Origin: Melanopsichium pennsylvanicum | Taxonomy: Eukaryota; Basidiomycota; Ustilaginomycetes; Ustilaginales | Length of the DNA stretch: 64,000 nucleotides | Reading direction: 5' to 3' | NCBI GenBank assembly: GCA_900208305.1 | Contig: OAPG01000018.1 | Coordinates: 248,001 to 312,000 of the forward strand | Part shown: piece after piece, positions 31,119 through 42,185 of the stretch | Layout: each line of letters opens with the position of its first letter | Position numbering within the stretch: the stretch's first letter is position 1 | Program-made: the position numbers and the translations under genes | The notes under the pieces: generated by a model | What the model was told of the DNA's origin: nothing | What the model saw: the letters and a program-made list of their open reading frames with translations, nothing else | The model's database searches: none

Positions 31119-32597
31119 ATGAACACCAAAGCAGCCCAAGAGCGGCAGCAACGCATTTTGCTGGATCTGGTCCGTCAGCCGGGCAACGATGTCTGCGCAG
31201 ATTGCAAAGGTCGCGCACCACGATGGGCATCATGGAACTTGGGTATCTTCATCTGCGTCCAGTGTGCTGGTGTCCATCGCAAGATGGGCGTCCACATCTC
31301 CAAAGTTAAGTCCCTCACACTCGACACATGGACTCGCGAGCAGGTTGACAGGATGAAGGAGATTGGCAACATCAAGAGCAATCGCAATTACAACCCTGAT
31401 GAGATGCGAAATCGTCCACCGACCAACATGGAGGAGAGCGAAAGGCACAGCGAGTTGGAGAAGTACATCCGCAGAAAGTACGAATTCTGCAGATTTAGCG
31501 AGGGACGACCACCGCCGGTCCCTACCAAAGATGCCACCTTCCTTACCTCGCCTCCACCCTCGACAGGAAGATACGGCATCCCAAAGTCTGTCGTCGAAAC
31601 GAACACTTCATCGCGCTCATCCAGAAACCTCGTTGAGGGCAGCAGCATCGCGCGGTCTCGCACAGCTCCAATCCCGTCGACTTGGAGCGAGGCTCAGCAA
31701 CAAGCAAGAGCCAATGCCCTTCCACTACCTAGTCCTGGAGCTTCCGGGTTTCGTGCGGCGAGTGAGTCCATCTTCAACAATACCGCATCCTACGCAACTA
31801 GCTCTACGCCGGCTAGCTCGCAGTCGACCTTGCAGATGCCAAGCATGGCAGTCCCTCTTCGCACATCGAGCGCGCTCAACACCAGAAACGACGGCAATGC
31901 CGCAAGTGCATCCAAACCTACCAACTCGGCAGCTCAGTCGAGCATCTTTGAAGACCTCATCTCGCTCTCCGAACCGTCACAACCACCCTCAAATCAGCCG
32001 CCACTCCAGATGAATCCATGGGCAACGTTTCAAGCACAGCAACAATCCGTCTTGAGTGCGCCCGCCGTTCAAGAACCCACCGGTAATTTCTGGGCAGGAC
32101 AGTCATTAACGAACGCCGCTGGCCCTCCATCAGTACCATCCGGTGTCATCACATCAAATCACGCTGGCGTCTTCAGTCAGATGCGAAGTATGCCCCCACA
32201 TGCGAACACACTTCGTACGCACACCGTTCAGCAAGCAGGCATGCTCAGTCCCGGCCACGGCATGATGTTTCCCCAATATCAACAACAGCGGAGCGCCAGC
32301 TTGGGCACAATGGCTTTCTCGACTTCTCCGCTGCAATCGCCCAGTCTCTCCCCCAGCAACCCGTTCAGCATGATGCAACCACAGCAGCTCGGACGGGCCG
32401 CTTTCCAGGCTCAAGCCAACACTGTTTTTCAACCTCAACAGCAGCAACAATTTCAGCAGGCTGACAACGGCATGAATCAATTTCAGTCAAACATGATGCC
32501 GAATGGCTATGCACAATCAGCACAGTACGGTGCCGCTTCCATGCAACAGCAGCAACAATATTCCCAGCAAGGATCGCACTTCGGCAACATGTGGTAA
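31119..32597 (+). CDS. ArfGAP (Age2/SMAP-like)
   Basis: 492 residues in one exon. The ArfGAP zinc finger has Cys26, Cys29, Cys46 and Cys49 (CX2CX16CX2C), with WASWNLGIFICVQCAGVHRKMGVH containing the catalytic arginine finger (Arg54), then ISKVKSLTLDTWTREQV. Residues 130-492 are a low-complexity Ser/Pro/Gln-rich tail with Gln runs near the end. This layout, an N-terminal ArfGAP with an unstructured tail, fits yeast Age2 and animal SMAP proteins. It would stimulate GTP hydrolysis on Arf1 during vesicle formation at the trans-Golgi and endosomes. The tail contains several NPF/NPW-like motifs (NPFSMM, NPWATF) that could bind EH-domain partners, which is inference. Confidence 0.92.
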   Translation: MNTKAAQERQQRILLDLVRQPGNDVCADCKGRAPRWASWNLGIFICVQCAGVHRKMGVHISKVKSLTLDTWTREQVDRMKEIGNIKSNRNYNPDEMRNRPPTNMEESERHSELEKYIRRKYEFCRFSEGRPPPVPTKDATFLTSPPPSTGRYGIPKSVVETNTSSRSSRNLVEGSSIARSRTAPIPSTWSEAQQQARANALPLPSPGASGFRAASESIFNNTASYATSSTPASSQSTLQMPSMAVPLRTSSALNTRNDGNAASASKPTNSAAQSSIFEDLISLSEPSQPPSNQPPLQMNPWATFQAQQQSVLSAPAVQEPTGNFWAGQSLTNAAGPPSVPSGVITSNHAGVFSQMRSMPPHANTLRTHTVQQAGMLSPGHGMMFPQYQQQRSASLGTMAFSTSPLQSPSLSPSNPFSMMQPQQLGRAAFQAQANTVFQPQQQQQFQQADNGMNQFQSNMMPNGYAQSAQYGAASMQQQQQYSQQGSHFGNMW

Positions 32598-33150
32598 TTC
32601 GGATTGTAATTCTGTAATTTCAAGCGTAAAGCTTTTGTCATTCAGTCTATATTCCTGTGCCAACAGCATGAGAGTACTCTTGGGCGAGAGACATGCATCT
32701 TACTCGGAATTCGAGCCAAGTTGAATGAGGACTACAGCAATATGCTGTATTGGTAGTTGGGTTGGCCAAACGCTTTCTTTTGACTTAGGGGAAGACCTGA
32801 TACCTTTGATAGCAGGAAGCAATATAAAAAAAAGGAAGGAAAACTCCGTTATCATTGTCAACGTGCATGCGAAAAAAAGGTTTGACAGATACGCAATGTT
32901 CATTGATAGACACTGGCAAAGAGCAAGTCTTGAAATTGTCCAAATTTCTAGTGGTATGTCATTCAAAGTATCACAACAGGCAAAATGTTTGAATCTATTC
33001 CAACAAAGTATTGAACAAGTCACAAAAACCTCTCTGTGCGGATTCTGGCTTCCGCAGAGATAGCTGATACAAGTCGCGATGGTGCAGCATCGAAATTCAA
33101 GGTATACAAGGTATGTCATAAGTGTGCTAGAAGACATGGTAGTCATGCAA
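32598..33150. other. Convergent spacer ArfGAP/Smr protein
   Basis: No gene is supported in these 553 bases. A leucine- and cysteine-rich minus-strand frame (32700-33146) has no recognisable features and is treated as chance. Confidence 0.45.
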
Positions 33151-34032
33151 TTACATGATCACGCATTCGTCCTCGTTTCCGGTAGTGTGCTTGGCAAGAT
33201 CTCTGGTAAACCCAGCTCCGCCCTGACCATTACCCCTGAGGTTGATCACCAAAACACCAGCATTTCTTGGGTCCAGATGCGCCTCCAGCCTGTAATCCTG
33301 CATCAATTTCTCAACAGCTGGCGCAATGTGTTGCCTGTGATCCTTGCTGTGCAGACCTTTACCTACAATGATCCTCATCTCGCTCAACCCAGCACTCTGT
33401 CCTTGCCTCACCGCCTCTTCTGTCCTTTCGAGCGCTTCACTGGTATACAGACCATGCAGATCGATCGTTCCCTGTGGACTGTCCTCGTTGTTGGCCATAA
33501 AGATCCAGTCGGCAGCCTGCTTGTTGAGGCGCTCCATGTTGGCTTTGTGAGTGTGACCTTGGTTCGAGAGCTGCTTGGCACGTGAACCGTCACCCTGAGC
33601 ATAGGCCTTATGGGATTGATCGAAGCACTGTGCCATCTTGTCGCCTTCGGAACGGGCTTGGTTACGAAGATTCACATAGTTGGCATCGTGCTGGTTCACC
33701 TGATTATCTTGGGAGTACTTGTAGTGAGGACCTTGGCTGGGAGCGTTGTGAGATAGCTGAGGTGGAGCGTGGTAAGCGCCTTGTGGTGGCGGATGGTCAT
33801 AACTACCAGAAGCAGCTGCTCCAGCGTAGCCTCCGTTGGAACCGTAGCCGCCGCTATACCCTCCTTGTTGATTTTGAGGTGGTGCTTGCTGACCGTACGA
33901 TGCTGCCTGGCCGAAAGAACCGGACTGCTGCTGTCCACCGCCTTGGTTTTTCTTCCACCAAGTGAAGGCTTTCTTGGCAAATCTAGTGATCTGCCGCCTG
34001 TGCTGCTTAACGAAGCGTATTAGCTCATCCAT
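33151..34032 (-). CDS. DUF1771-Smr domain protein with C-terminal CaaX box
   Basis: 293 residues in one exon. Residues 1-110 contain basic FVKQHRRQITRFAKKAF followed by a Gly/Gln/Tyr-rich segment. The DUF1771 helical region (about 118-180, with YVNLRNQARSEGDKMAQCFD and AYAQGDGSRAKQLS) leads to the Smr domain, with the core TIDLHGLYTSEAL and the nuclease-type loop IIVGKGLHSKD. Smr domains bind or cut nucleic acid; the fungal DUF1771-Smr proteins are poorly characterised. The last four residues are CVIM, a CaaX box suited to farnesylation, which predicts membrane attachment. The ATG at 34032 is the first in frame. Confidence 0.88.
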   Translation of the reverse strand: MDELIRFVKQHRRQITRFAKKAFTWWKKNQGGGQQQSGSFGQAASYGQQAPPQNQQGGYSGGYGSNGGYAGAAASGSYDHPPPQGAYHAPPQLSHNAPSQGPHYKYSQDNQVNQHDANYVNLRNQARSEGDKMAQCFDQSHKAYAQGDGSRAKQLSNQGHTHKANMERLNKQAADWIFMANNEDSPQGTIDLHGLYTSEALERTEEAVRQGQSAGLSEMRIIVGKGLHSKDHRQHIAPAVEKLMQDYRLEAHLDPRNAGVLVINLRGNGQGGAGFTRDLAKHTTGNEDECVIM

Positions 34033-34655
34033 GGTCGAAAAAGTTGCTCCGAGTAATCCGCGGTGAGGTAGGTTCTATCGAGTTTCTATGAAAAACTTGT
34101 TCGTCAATTCAGGGCGCGATCTGATGTGAGATCGAGAAAAGCGCCCACTGTTCAGTCCTGTTGCACCGTTGGATGTGATGAATACCTCGCGAGGATGGGA
34201 CTTGGCAATGAGGTGATAGGACAACATAAGTGGATGCGACATTTTTCATCAGAAAGCGGTTTGTGGACGGTGCTTCTCGGCTATGAGTGAGTGACTAGAA
34301 ATGCAGCCGGGCTTTGAAAGTTAAACAAGGACGACAGCTTCACAAGCATTCCTACGGCGGACCGTCAAATCTTTCTTCGGCATGAGAAAAGAAGGTTCAG
34401 ATTGCATTTCTTTCACACTTGGGACAGGCGATCCGTCAAAGAGCCCTCGTGCCTACAAACCTCATAAGCTCGAGGTCAGAGGAATCGCCGGTCGTAAATT
34501 CAATCCCATAGATCTCATCGACATTTCGCCAGCTCCCGATCTATTGTAGGATGTCGTGCGAGATTTCTAAAATTCTTCTGTGCAATGTCTCCACTTACAC
34601 TGCCTCTTCTCATCGCACCTTCTACATCACTTCAACTACATTACTGATAATCGAC
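34033..34655. promoter_or_regulatory. Divergent spacer Smr protein/TMA22
   Basis: No gene is seen in 623 bases; it presumably carries both promoters. An in-frame ATG at 34551 upstream of TMA22 would add 35 residues without family similarity. Confidence 0.45.
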
Positions 34656-35444
34656 ATGGCGGACATCGAGAACGAAGCGGGACCTTCAACTGGTCCTCAG
34701 CCGCGCGAGGTGATCTACTGCGCAGTATGTACTTTCCCACCCGAGTACTGTGAATTCGGTCCCTCCCCTTCCAAATGTCGTACCTGGCTCCACGACCACC
34801 AGCCCGAGCTGTACTCCAAACTGTGGTCTGAGGAAGCCATCTCCTCCAATCTGGCCAACCTCACCACCAAGCAAGCAGAGGACCTCGTGCGCGAAGCAGC
34901 GAAAAAGGAGCGAAAAACGGTTGCCAAAGAGGAGAGGGAGAAGGCTCAAATGGCGGCATCGAAGATTGTGTTGAAGAAAGAGGCTAGGACGAAAAGAAAG
35001 GTCACCACCAGTATCATTGGGCTGCATCTGTTCAATCCTCCTTTGCCTGCGCTCAAGGTCGTAGCGAAAGCGTAAGTACTTGCTTTCCAACCTCGAATAG
35101 CGTGCCACTGGCAAAAGCTCGTGTGTAGGAAGAGAGAGAGGTAGCTGACCCCTTTTCTGCTTTCTGCCACCACTCTGGGACTCTGCAGCTTATCTTCGAG
35201 ATTTGCAACAGGTGCATCAGTAAGCAAAAGCATACAGAACCCCGGAGTAGACGAGATCGTTGTCCAAGGCGATGTTGCGGACGATGTTCGCGACCTCATT
35301 TTGAGCCGCACCAAACCTTTCCATGAGCTGCCCTCTGAAGCTGATGGTGGTCCAGGCGAAAAGAACGTCGTCATTGAAGAGGACAAGAAGATTTCCAAGA
35401 AAAGTGCTGCTGCGGCTGGTGCAGTTGCCGCCCCCGAAGACTGA
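34656..35444 (+). CDS. TMA22: Translation machinery-associated protein TMA22 (DENR)
   Basis: Exons 34656-35071 and 35189-35444 across a 117-bp GTAAGT...CTGCAG intron encode 223 residues. The N-terminal YCAVCTFPPEYCEFG zinc-binding motif and KCRTWLHDHQPELY are the DENR signature. After a lysine-rich linker, the SUI1-like domain runs KVTTSIIGLHLFNPPLPALKVVAKALSSRFATGASVSKS, with splicing inside the KALSSRF helix, then DEIVVQGDVADDVRDLI. TMA22 with TMA20 (MCT-1) recycles 40S subunits and removes deacylated tRNA after termination. The ATG at 34656 (GACATGG) gives the usual family N-terminus. The tail beyond the SUI1 domain is Lys/Ala-rich. Confidence 0.93.
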
Positions 35445-38400
35445 CGTCTTTACCTCGTCTACCAATCGCAATCACACTCTTGTTTGCGTCAATCTTGCTC
35501 TAGCAACGTTTACGAAATCGTTTGGGCAAAGGCAACGTAGAATGAAGACCGAGCATTTGCATGCTCGAAATACCCGAAAGACAGCTAAAGCGTCACATCG
35601 GCGAGCGTCTCTCTCCCTTCCTTCGCGGTTTTGCTCGGGCGGATCACCGTCCAGTCGTTTTCACTACTTTTGCTTAAACAAGAGACATTGCAGGGTTCTG
35701 TCCTCTTTTGGTAAATTTGACTCTGAACTGCCATCATTGTGTATCACGGAGTGTCTGAAGATACGATAAAGACATGCAAGTATACATGACTTCATGTGCC
35801 TGTCGAAAGCATTTGCGTCCTGAGCAGCTCTTCTTTTTCCAACGCATAGGTTCATCATCTGTGCATCTTAGATGAGAGCACTCGCGTCGCATGTGTAGCC
35901 AACCACAATTTGCAAGCTGTGTTCCTTATCGTCGTGAGTCGTAGCGTCAAGGTGATCAAACAAGAAACAATGTTGTCCTTGTGAAGCTGGTGAAGTTGTG
36001 GTGCAAAAGATCACGGGGCTTCGTTCGCAAGCTGAATGAGGCGTAGAGTCTACCCTTTCCAGCCTCCAATCACCATGTGCTCGTTTCGCAAAGGTGAATG
36101 CAGCAACCTTTGCATGCTTTGCAAGGCGGGTAATCAGCTCTACCGTATGGTGCGTAGAGGCGCCAAGTTGGTCCCATCTTTTTGTTTGCACCGGGCCGCT
36201 GCAATATGTGACATGAAATACAGTTCCTGCGCCAGCAAGTCAGCGAAAACGATGTTCTGACTTACCGCGTCGTTCTTCCCCTCACATCCGGGAGAGAGAG
36301 AGAGGTCGACCTGAAGCTGCTCCGCAGGAACAGAATGAATTGGACTGCCTCGTGATCATGTGTTTCACAGTGAGTACGCTGCGGCCAGAGCCCCTGTACA
36401 ATGGCAAGCACATTCTTGTGTTGGTCTCATATCGTAATCTACAAAAAGGAACGGAGAAGCGGGGACAAAAAGGGAGCCTCCTTGCGAGCTGCTTGCTGCG
36501 GGCCGTGTCTGACGCACTTTTTGCCTGACAGAACTCGAGCCGACACGAGGCTCGTGCGAGCGTCACAATTGGTGAGCGTGACCGGTGGTGACGGGGCGAA
36601 GCGAGAGACTTGAGCTAATTAGCCCACGTTTTGGTGCATCTGATTCAACCAAGAACCTTTTTCCCATGCTGGGCGACGCAGCGTGTTGCGACCTGCGACT
36701 CTAGCTCGCCGCAAAGAGGCCGATGCCGAGATGCCTCGAGCTGGTCAGCTCGTCGCTCATCTCTACTACTGGGCTTTCAGACAAGACTCTTGCAGTGAAA
36801 CATAGCCGACGTCACACAAGATCCTTTACGCCGCTCGTTGCGTCCTATCAACTGACCAAGTATGGGTCCGGAGAATGACACCAGCTCTAAAGCTTGTCAG
36901 CCAGCCTCACTTCCAGCCGAGAAGTGCGCAACTAACAGAGTGACTCAACTCTTCTTCCGTGTTGATACAAGCTCGTGCTTCCTTATCGGAGGTGAGCACC
37001 CGACGTTGCCGTTCTCGGGTTCTGAAGTACCAGACTGCGATGGTTTCGGCGACAAAAGCTCAACATTGAACAAACCTTTTCAACGGGCTTGGCATAGCCG
37101 AGGGCAAAGAAGCTGCTCTTTTCCAACACGCAAAGCTTTAACTTTTTCAGCTTGTATGGTCGGTTGCTGTGATTGGTGGGACTCATACAGCTCTGGACAG
37201 TGTAGATGAAGGGGTCTCTTCACTTGGCCTATGTGTTTCGTTGTTTCATTCTCATTTTGGTGGGTCATTTTTGGCCCGCAATGCAGGAAAGGTGGGATGC
37301 GAAATACCAGTGCCTCGCTTGGAAGGGCAGGATGCTGACCACGGCACGGAAATCCCGCGCGCTTTCTCTCACCCTCTCGATTCCTCCCCTCCCTCCCTCC
37401 CTCCCTCTTTCCCTCTTTCCCTCTCTCCCTCTCTGTTAATCTGAGACGACAGACGTTGGACTGGCGATATAGCGATACCGCTGTTGCCATAATTGGAGCA
37501 CTTTGACTCAACTCATTTGCGTCGCCTTTCGTGAGATTCTGGATCGCGCTACGCCACTCTACGTAAACCCTCCCTCTTTCCATGCGACATTCCGACAGGG
37601 CGCCAGTGCAGACGTTCTGGCCATTTTTATTTTTATTTTTATTTTTTCATTTTTTATTTCTAAATATCACACATGCTCTCTCTTTCTGCTCTCTTGTTCA
37701 TGCAGCTGTAGACTGGCTGCACAGCGCTTTCCACTGACCCAAACCTGACGAAAGCTGGGTGTTCAGTCCTTCTGCATCTTGGTTTTCAGCGCCTGCATGC
37801 TTCGTTGCAGTAGCGGGACCAAAGCTTCTCGTTGGTCAGTTAATCACGCCACCGTCCGACTGTGGCTTCCACTTATCTCCCAGCCTCTCCGCGGAGCTTT
37901 GGTTATGAGCGCTTTGACTACTGAAGAGTTTCGCAAGTTTTGGCCTCAATTGTGTCCATCGCTGCGCTGTCTTCGAGGTTCGAGCAATCACTGCGTGATC
38001 AACTTTGCGCGAAAGGAAGGCACAAAAAGGTGTGCATGTGAACGGAGAGAAGATGAGCATGGAGCCACTTCAGCCTGTGGGTATGGGCCGAAAAGGCTGG
38101 CATCGATAAGGAAGGCTCTTTTTCTTCCCACCGCCCGACGAACTCACACATCGTCATCTGTGAAAACAGGTGGCCCGAGCAGCAACTCTCCAGCTGACTG
38201 CCTGCCCGGAGCTTGAACACAGAGAGTGAGACTTGTGTCGACTTCGGTCGGGCACTTCACCAGAGCCCACTTGATCGTGGTTGAAGAGAGACCGGCACTC
38301 CCCTCTTTTGAGGCGAGACCCTGGCAGTTTTAATTCGCATCTCTGGTTCACACTGCTCAGATGCGGCATATTCACTTTCGTCCCTGCTGCTGCTGCTGCC

Positions 38401-39203
38401 GCCGCTGCACAATTGACGCTTCTTCCCCACACTTTTTTGGGCTGCAGCTTAGGCTCAGCTACTGCAGCCTCTGCTCTCCCTTCAGAGTTGTGCCTCCTTA
38501 CGCTACTGACCAACCCTTTCCCTCATGGCTACTAAGCCGCCCCCGACTACTTGGGTAACACACTGCATCCATTTTGCCTCACCACCATCATTTTGTCCAA
38601 AATTCACTCCTCAATACACATTGTCATCTTAAAGACCTCTTCTCAAGAGACGTATCTTCTCGCCAACTCATTCGTGCCGCAGTGATCAACCATAGCACTC
38701 ATCGACACAGTCTCTCAAGACGACCTTCATTCAACGCCAGATCACAGCTCCAAGCCCCTCTTTTAAGCACATTCACGAGACAGCTGCCACAGGCTGCTTT
38801 TTCTCGTCTCCGCGATCCCCAAACTTTCTCTTTGGCTTCCATCGGGCTCTCACGGCTTGATTTGCTCCGTCAAGCAGCACCGTCTGCCCACGTCTCATCA
38901 CATCGCCAACAACGTTCGGGGACCCAGGGGCCCTGCGCCCCGGATCGCTTGCGCCTTCACACGCAACCTTTCACAAGCACGCACACCATCACAAAGCGAG
39001 CTCTCCCTCAAGCATCGGTCCTCACGATACCCTACATACCCCTCACCGCTCTTGCATCCTTCGCCTTGATCTCTAGTAATCGTGTCTCGATCCTATTATT
39101 AGCACACCTCATCTCGCATCTGTAGTCAACGTCGTCGGTCGACTACTGTCGGATTTGCTGGACAAACCAAACCACTCTTCTTGCAACCAAGTGCAACTGT
39201 CTC
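35445..39203. other. 3.8-kb stretch without a recognisable gene
   Basis: I find no supported gene. It contains a (CCCT)n/(CTCT)n tract at 37383-37436 and a T-rich (TTTTA)n patch at about 37621-37650. The final 650 bases (38550-39203) are C/T-rich and probably form a long 5' leader for the serine-rich gene; a 183-codon open frame there (38574-39125) lacks any ATG at its start. Confidence 0.45.
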
Positions 39204-40205
39204 ATGGCTTCTCCGACGGCAATTCCTAATCCCGAAAAGTCTGCCCACCACCGTCCCCAGCCTCAAGCCATTCCATCCTCCACCGATCTCTCGAGTGAGA
39301 TCCGCACCAGCGAAGGCAACAGACTCTCCTTCTCCCCTCCCCTCTCCTTTTACTCTCGCGCCTCAGCTTCAGGCGGCAGCCTCCGTCTTCCAACGAGCAT
39401 GACGTCGACCATGGGACCCACGAGCCCAGCCAACCGCTTTTCAATGGGTTTCAGCCCCGCCAACAGCAAACCGGACGAAGTCCGTGTGACACCCCCTCAG
39501 CATCATACGCGCGCTCGATCGGCTACGGCCATCGGTGCCGGTACTATCGCTTCTAGCGCCGATAACTGGGATGCCTCTCGTGTTGAGGCACGACGTCCTT
39601 CTGATCCGAGCGATGCTCTGGGCGGACATCCTTCTTCCTATGTCTCTGCATCCGATCTCTCTTTTTCGCGCTCGCCCACAAGCCCTGGCAGCTCGCTCTC
39701 GTCTTCTGCAGCAGGATGCTCTTTGGGTAGAGTGCCATCGCTTCCCTTGGGCGCTTCGTATGAGCAGGCTCAGAAAAGATTCAACAGCGGCAGCTGGGGC
39801 CAAAAGATGGGATGGATGAACACGATGCGCCCCGGTCCCCTCTCGCCCACACTCAGCCGCTCTAGCATCGACGAAGGCAGCGCGGTCAGCGACGGTAATG
39901 CCAGCGGTCCGATGGGCAACCTGCTCCGTCGCTTCAGCCTCAGTGGAAATTCGTACAGAGCTCCCACTGGCGCTGTCACTGCATCAGCTCCAATCGCTCC
40001 CGCGTTCGACAATGCTCCCTCAGCAGCCTCGATCCCTCGGTCGGCTTCGCCCAAGGCGATCCCCGTTCCGCGCGATTCTGGCATTTGCTTCGATGAGGCC
40101 AAGTCGGCTTCCCGCGGCCGCCAGCCTAGCTTCAGCGGCAGTACCAAGCGCAAGCCCAGCCCTATGGGTGAGAGGCTGCTAATGGGCCACTTCAACGCTC
40201 ATTGA
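39204..40205 (+). CDS. Serine/proline-rich low-complexity protein of unknown function
   Basis: 333 residues in one exon, dominated by Ser, Pro, Ala, Gly and Arg with no globular domain. Candidate phosphorylation or 14-3-3 sites are frequent, such as RRFSLSGNS (about residue 242), RARSATAIG and KRKPSPMGER. The protein closes with PMGERLLMGHFNAH, which looks like a short conserved C-terminal motif: fungal serine-rich proteins ending in a similar ER(I/L)L-G-F pattern are known to me, but I cannot verify homology. Possibly a disordered signalling or scaffold protein. The ATG at 39204 is the first in frame and follows CTC. Confidence 0.7.
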   Translation: MASPTAIPNPEKSAHHRPQPQAIPSSTDLSSEIRTSEGNRLSFSPPLSFYSRASASGGSLRLPTSMTSTMGPTSPANRFSMGFSPANSKPDEVRVTPPQHHTRARSATAIGAGTIASSADNWDASRVEARRPSDPSDALGGHPSSYVSASDLSFSRSPTSPGSSLSSSAAGCSLGRVPSLPLGASYEQAQKRFNSGSWGQKMGWMNTMRPGPLSPTLSRSSIDEGSAVSDGNASGPMGNLLRRFSLSGNSYRAPTGAVTASAPIAPAFDNAPSAASIPRSASPKAIPVPRDSGICFDEAKSASRGRQPSFSGSTKRKPSPMGERLLMGHFNAH

Positions 40206-42185
40206 GAAAGCTGGGTTTCGATCTTGGGGCTGCTTGTCGGCCGTAACCTGGCTCCGTCTCAGTCCTGCCTCACTTCTCATGCACTTCAAACGCAGCTCCG
40301 GAACGCATTGCTTTTCTTTCATGACTGGGATGGCATCTTTGTTGTGGCTCCTATTTGATTCGATGTACACATAGTTTGTAGTCAGTCCGCATCGTGTCCG
40401 ATTCCCTGGTCGTTGTTTTGTGGTCTTATTTCGCCGGGTTGTCTCTGTCATGCCCAATTCGATAGCAGTTTATTCGAGATTCAATACAAATTCATTTCCA
40501 TCCTTTGGGAAGCGAACCTACACCTGAAGTTCGGGGTGTGAGCGAGGGGAGAGTTGAGTCATGGTGAGCCTTGCGTATACAGAAGCTCTGACAAGACCGA
40601 ACGCCCATCGTGCAGCTACAGCATCATCCTAAGAGAAATTTTATTTTTTGGCAGCTGACGGTATGGTTGGGTGGATGTGAGCAAGATGAGATGAGGTCTA
40701 TCGTGAAGCCTTCTGGGTGAGGAGCTTGCTCGATACGGAGGAGTTGCTTGCAAGCGAAATTCCGAGAGCGTGTCTCAGCTGAGAATTTTGAGGGATCTCC
40801 TAGAATAGCTACATTTTGCAGCAAGTCACCGTAAAGGACACCTTCTGGAGCACTTGGTACAGGAGCGTCGAGATTGGCAAGCGATTTTCACAGACTTGCA
40901 CTGGTAGGGGATCGCAAAACGAGCAGACACGCGAGCAAGTCGTGAGGTGGGCAGAAAGGACTGTAGAGCAGATTAGTGGTGATAGTATCGGCACATTATT
41001 ATGCGTTTATTACGATCTCAACACTTGCGCCTCTGACCACAAAAGTGGAATGGAGCACCCTCCCACAAGTGTTGTTCACACTACTTGGAGAGAAGGTGAT
41101 GAGAAGGAAGCTGAAAAAAGCGAGAGGCAAGGAGCGAAAGTTGGCCGATACTAGAGCAATGCAAGCAGACGACAACATGTCTTTCTTCTCCATCTTTCCA
41201 AATCATGACCTGTAGGTTTGTTGGAGTGACAAATGAAATCGGAAGCGATGAAGATTCAGCGTCAGGCAAAACAGCAGTGTGACACTCATGCAGCCGTGAT
41301 TTGAATCCAGACTAAGGGTCAACCCCGGATGGTTCGCGTGCGCGCGATCTGCATGCGCAGCTAAGATCTACTATACAGTACGAGTCGTGAGTCTGTGTTG
41401 AGATATTTGCAGCCATCTCTCTCGTGACGATTGAAAGTGATTGATTTGTTCAAAAAAGCCGTCGACACAGTAGATGGTGAGCAAGCCACGAGGCAGTGCT
41501 GCGAGAGTTGGCCGTGTTTCTTATGGTTGACTCAAAATGTGCACTCACTCACTCAACCTCCACTCTGACGAATCCAAAAGTACTTACTTAGCCTTTGAGA
41601 GCTGTTGAAGTTGTAATTTACTGTGCATATAGAAAATACTTGCAGAGAGTTCATTCCCCAGTCACACTACTTTTAATAAGTTGAAGCAAACAAGCAAAGT
41701 TAACTTGCCGACGTGTGTGGACAGTAAATTTATTAATATCGTACATGTCACCCGACAAGTCGACCCGACAAGTCGGCCATCTTGACTTACTTCAACCACT
41801 CCACCAGCAGCTTAACATCTTAGTATCGATACCAAATTTCATCACAATCGACTTTGATTCCCAGTTCGTCAATCCGTCAACAGACTCGTTCCGGCCCCCC
41901 CCTTTCTCCTACCGCCTCTATATGTTGCACATATAGATTCTTTCTCGCCTCCAATCAGCAAGCGGTCAAGTGTGTTGTACTCCGCCAACGTGCTCACGAA
42001 GCCGCAGCGTATATATCAGCCCACGCTAGAGCATTCTAGCTCCTGCATGACAATCGTAGCGGCGCCGACATTTCTGATGCTCACGGTAACGAGCGTCAAC
42101 CTCACGCCTTGTTTTCCGCTCTTTCTGCGCAGGCAGCCGTCTCTAGTTACATCTGGGTCAACGCACTACAGAGCTTTCCGCAGAG
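40206..42185. other. 2-kb stretch without a recognisable gene
   Basis: No gene is supported. TACAGTA/TTACTGT motifs occur at about 41373-41381, 41613-41622 and 41722-41731, and two GACAAGTCG units sit next to each other near 41755-41772. The rest is featureless to me. Confidence 0.45.

Noticed and set aside
32700..33146. 148-codon Leu/Cys-rich minus-strand frame between ArfGAP and Smr genes
   Set aside because: Apparent membrane-like composition stems from T-rich DNA; no start context or family motif.
38574..39125. 183-codon open frame before the serine-rich gene
   Set aside because: It begins at TTG with no ATG, has C/T-driven composition, and looks like a long pyrimidine-rich 5' leader.
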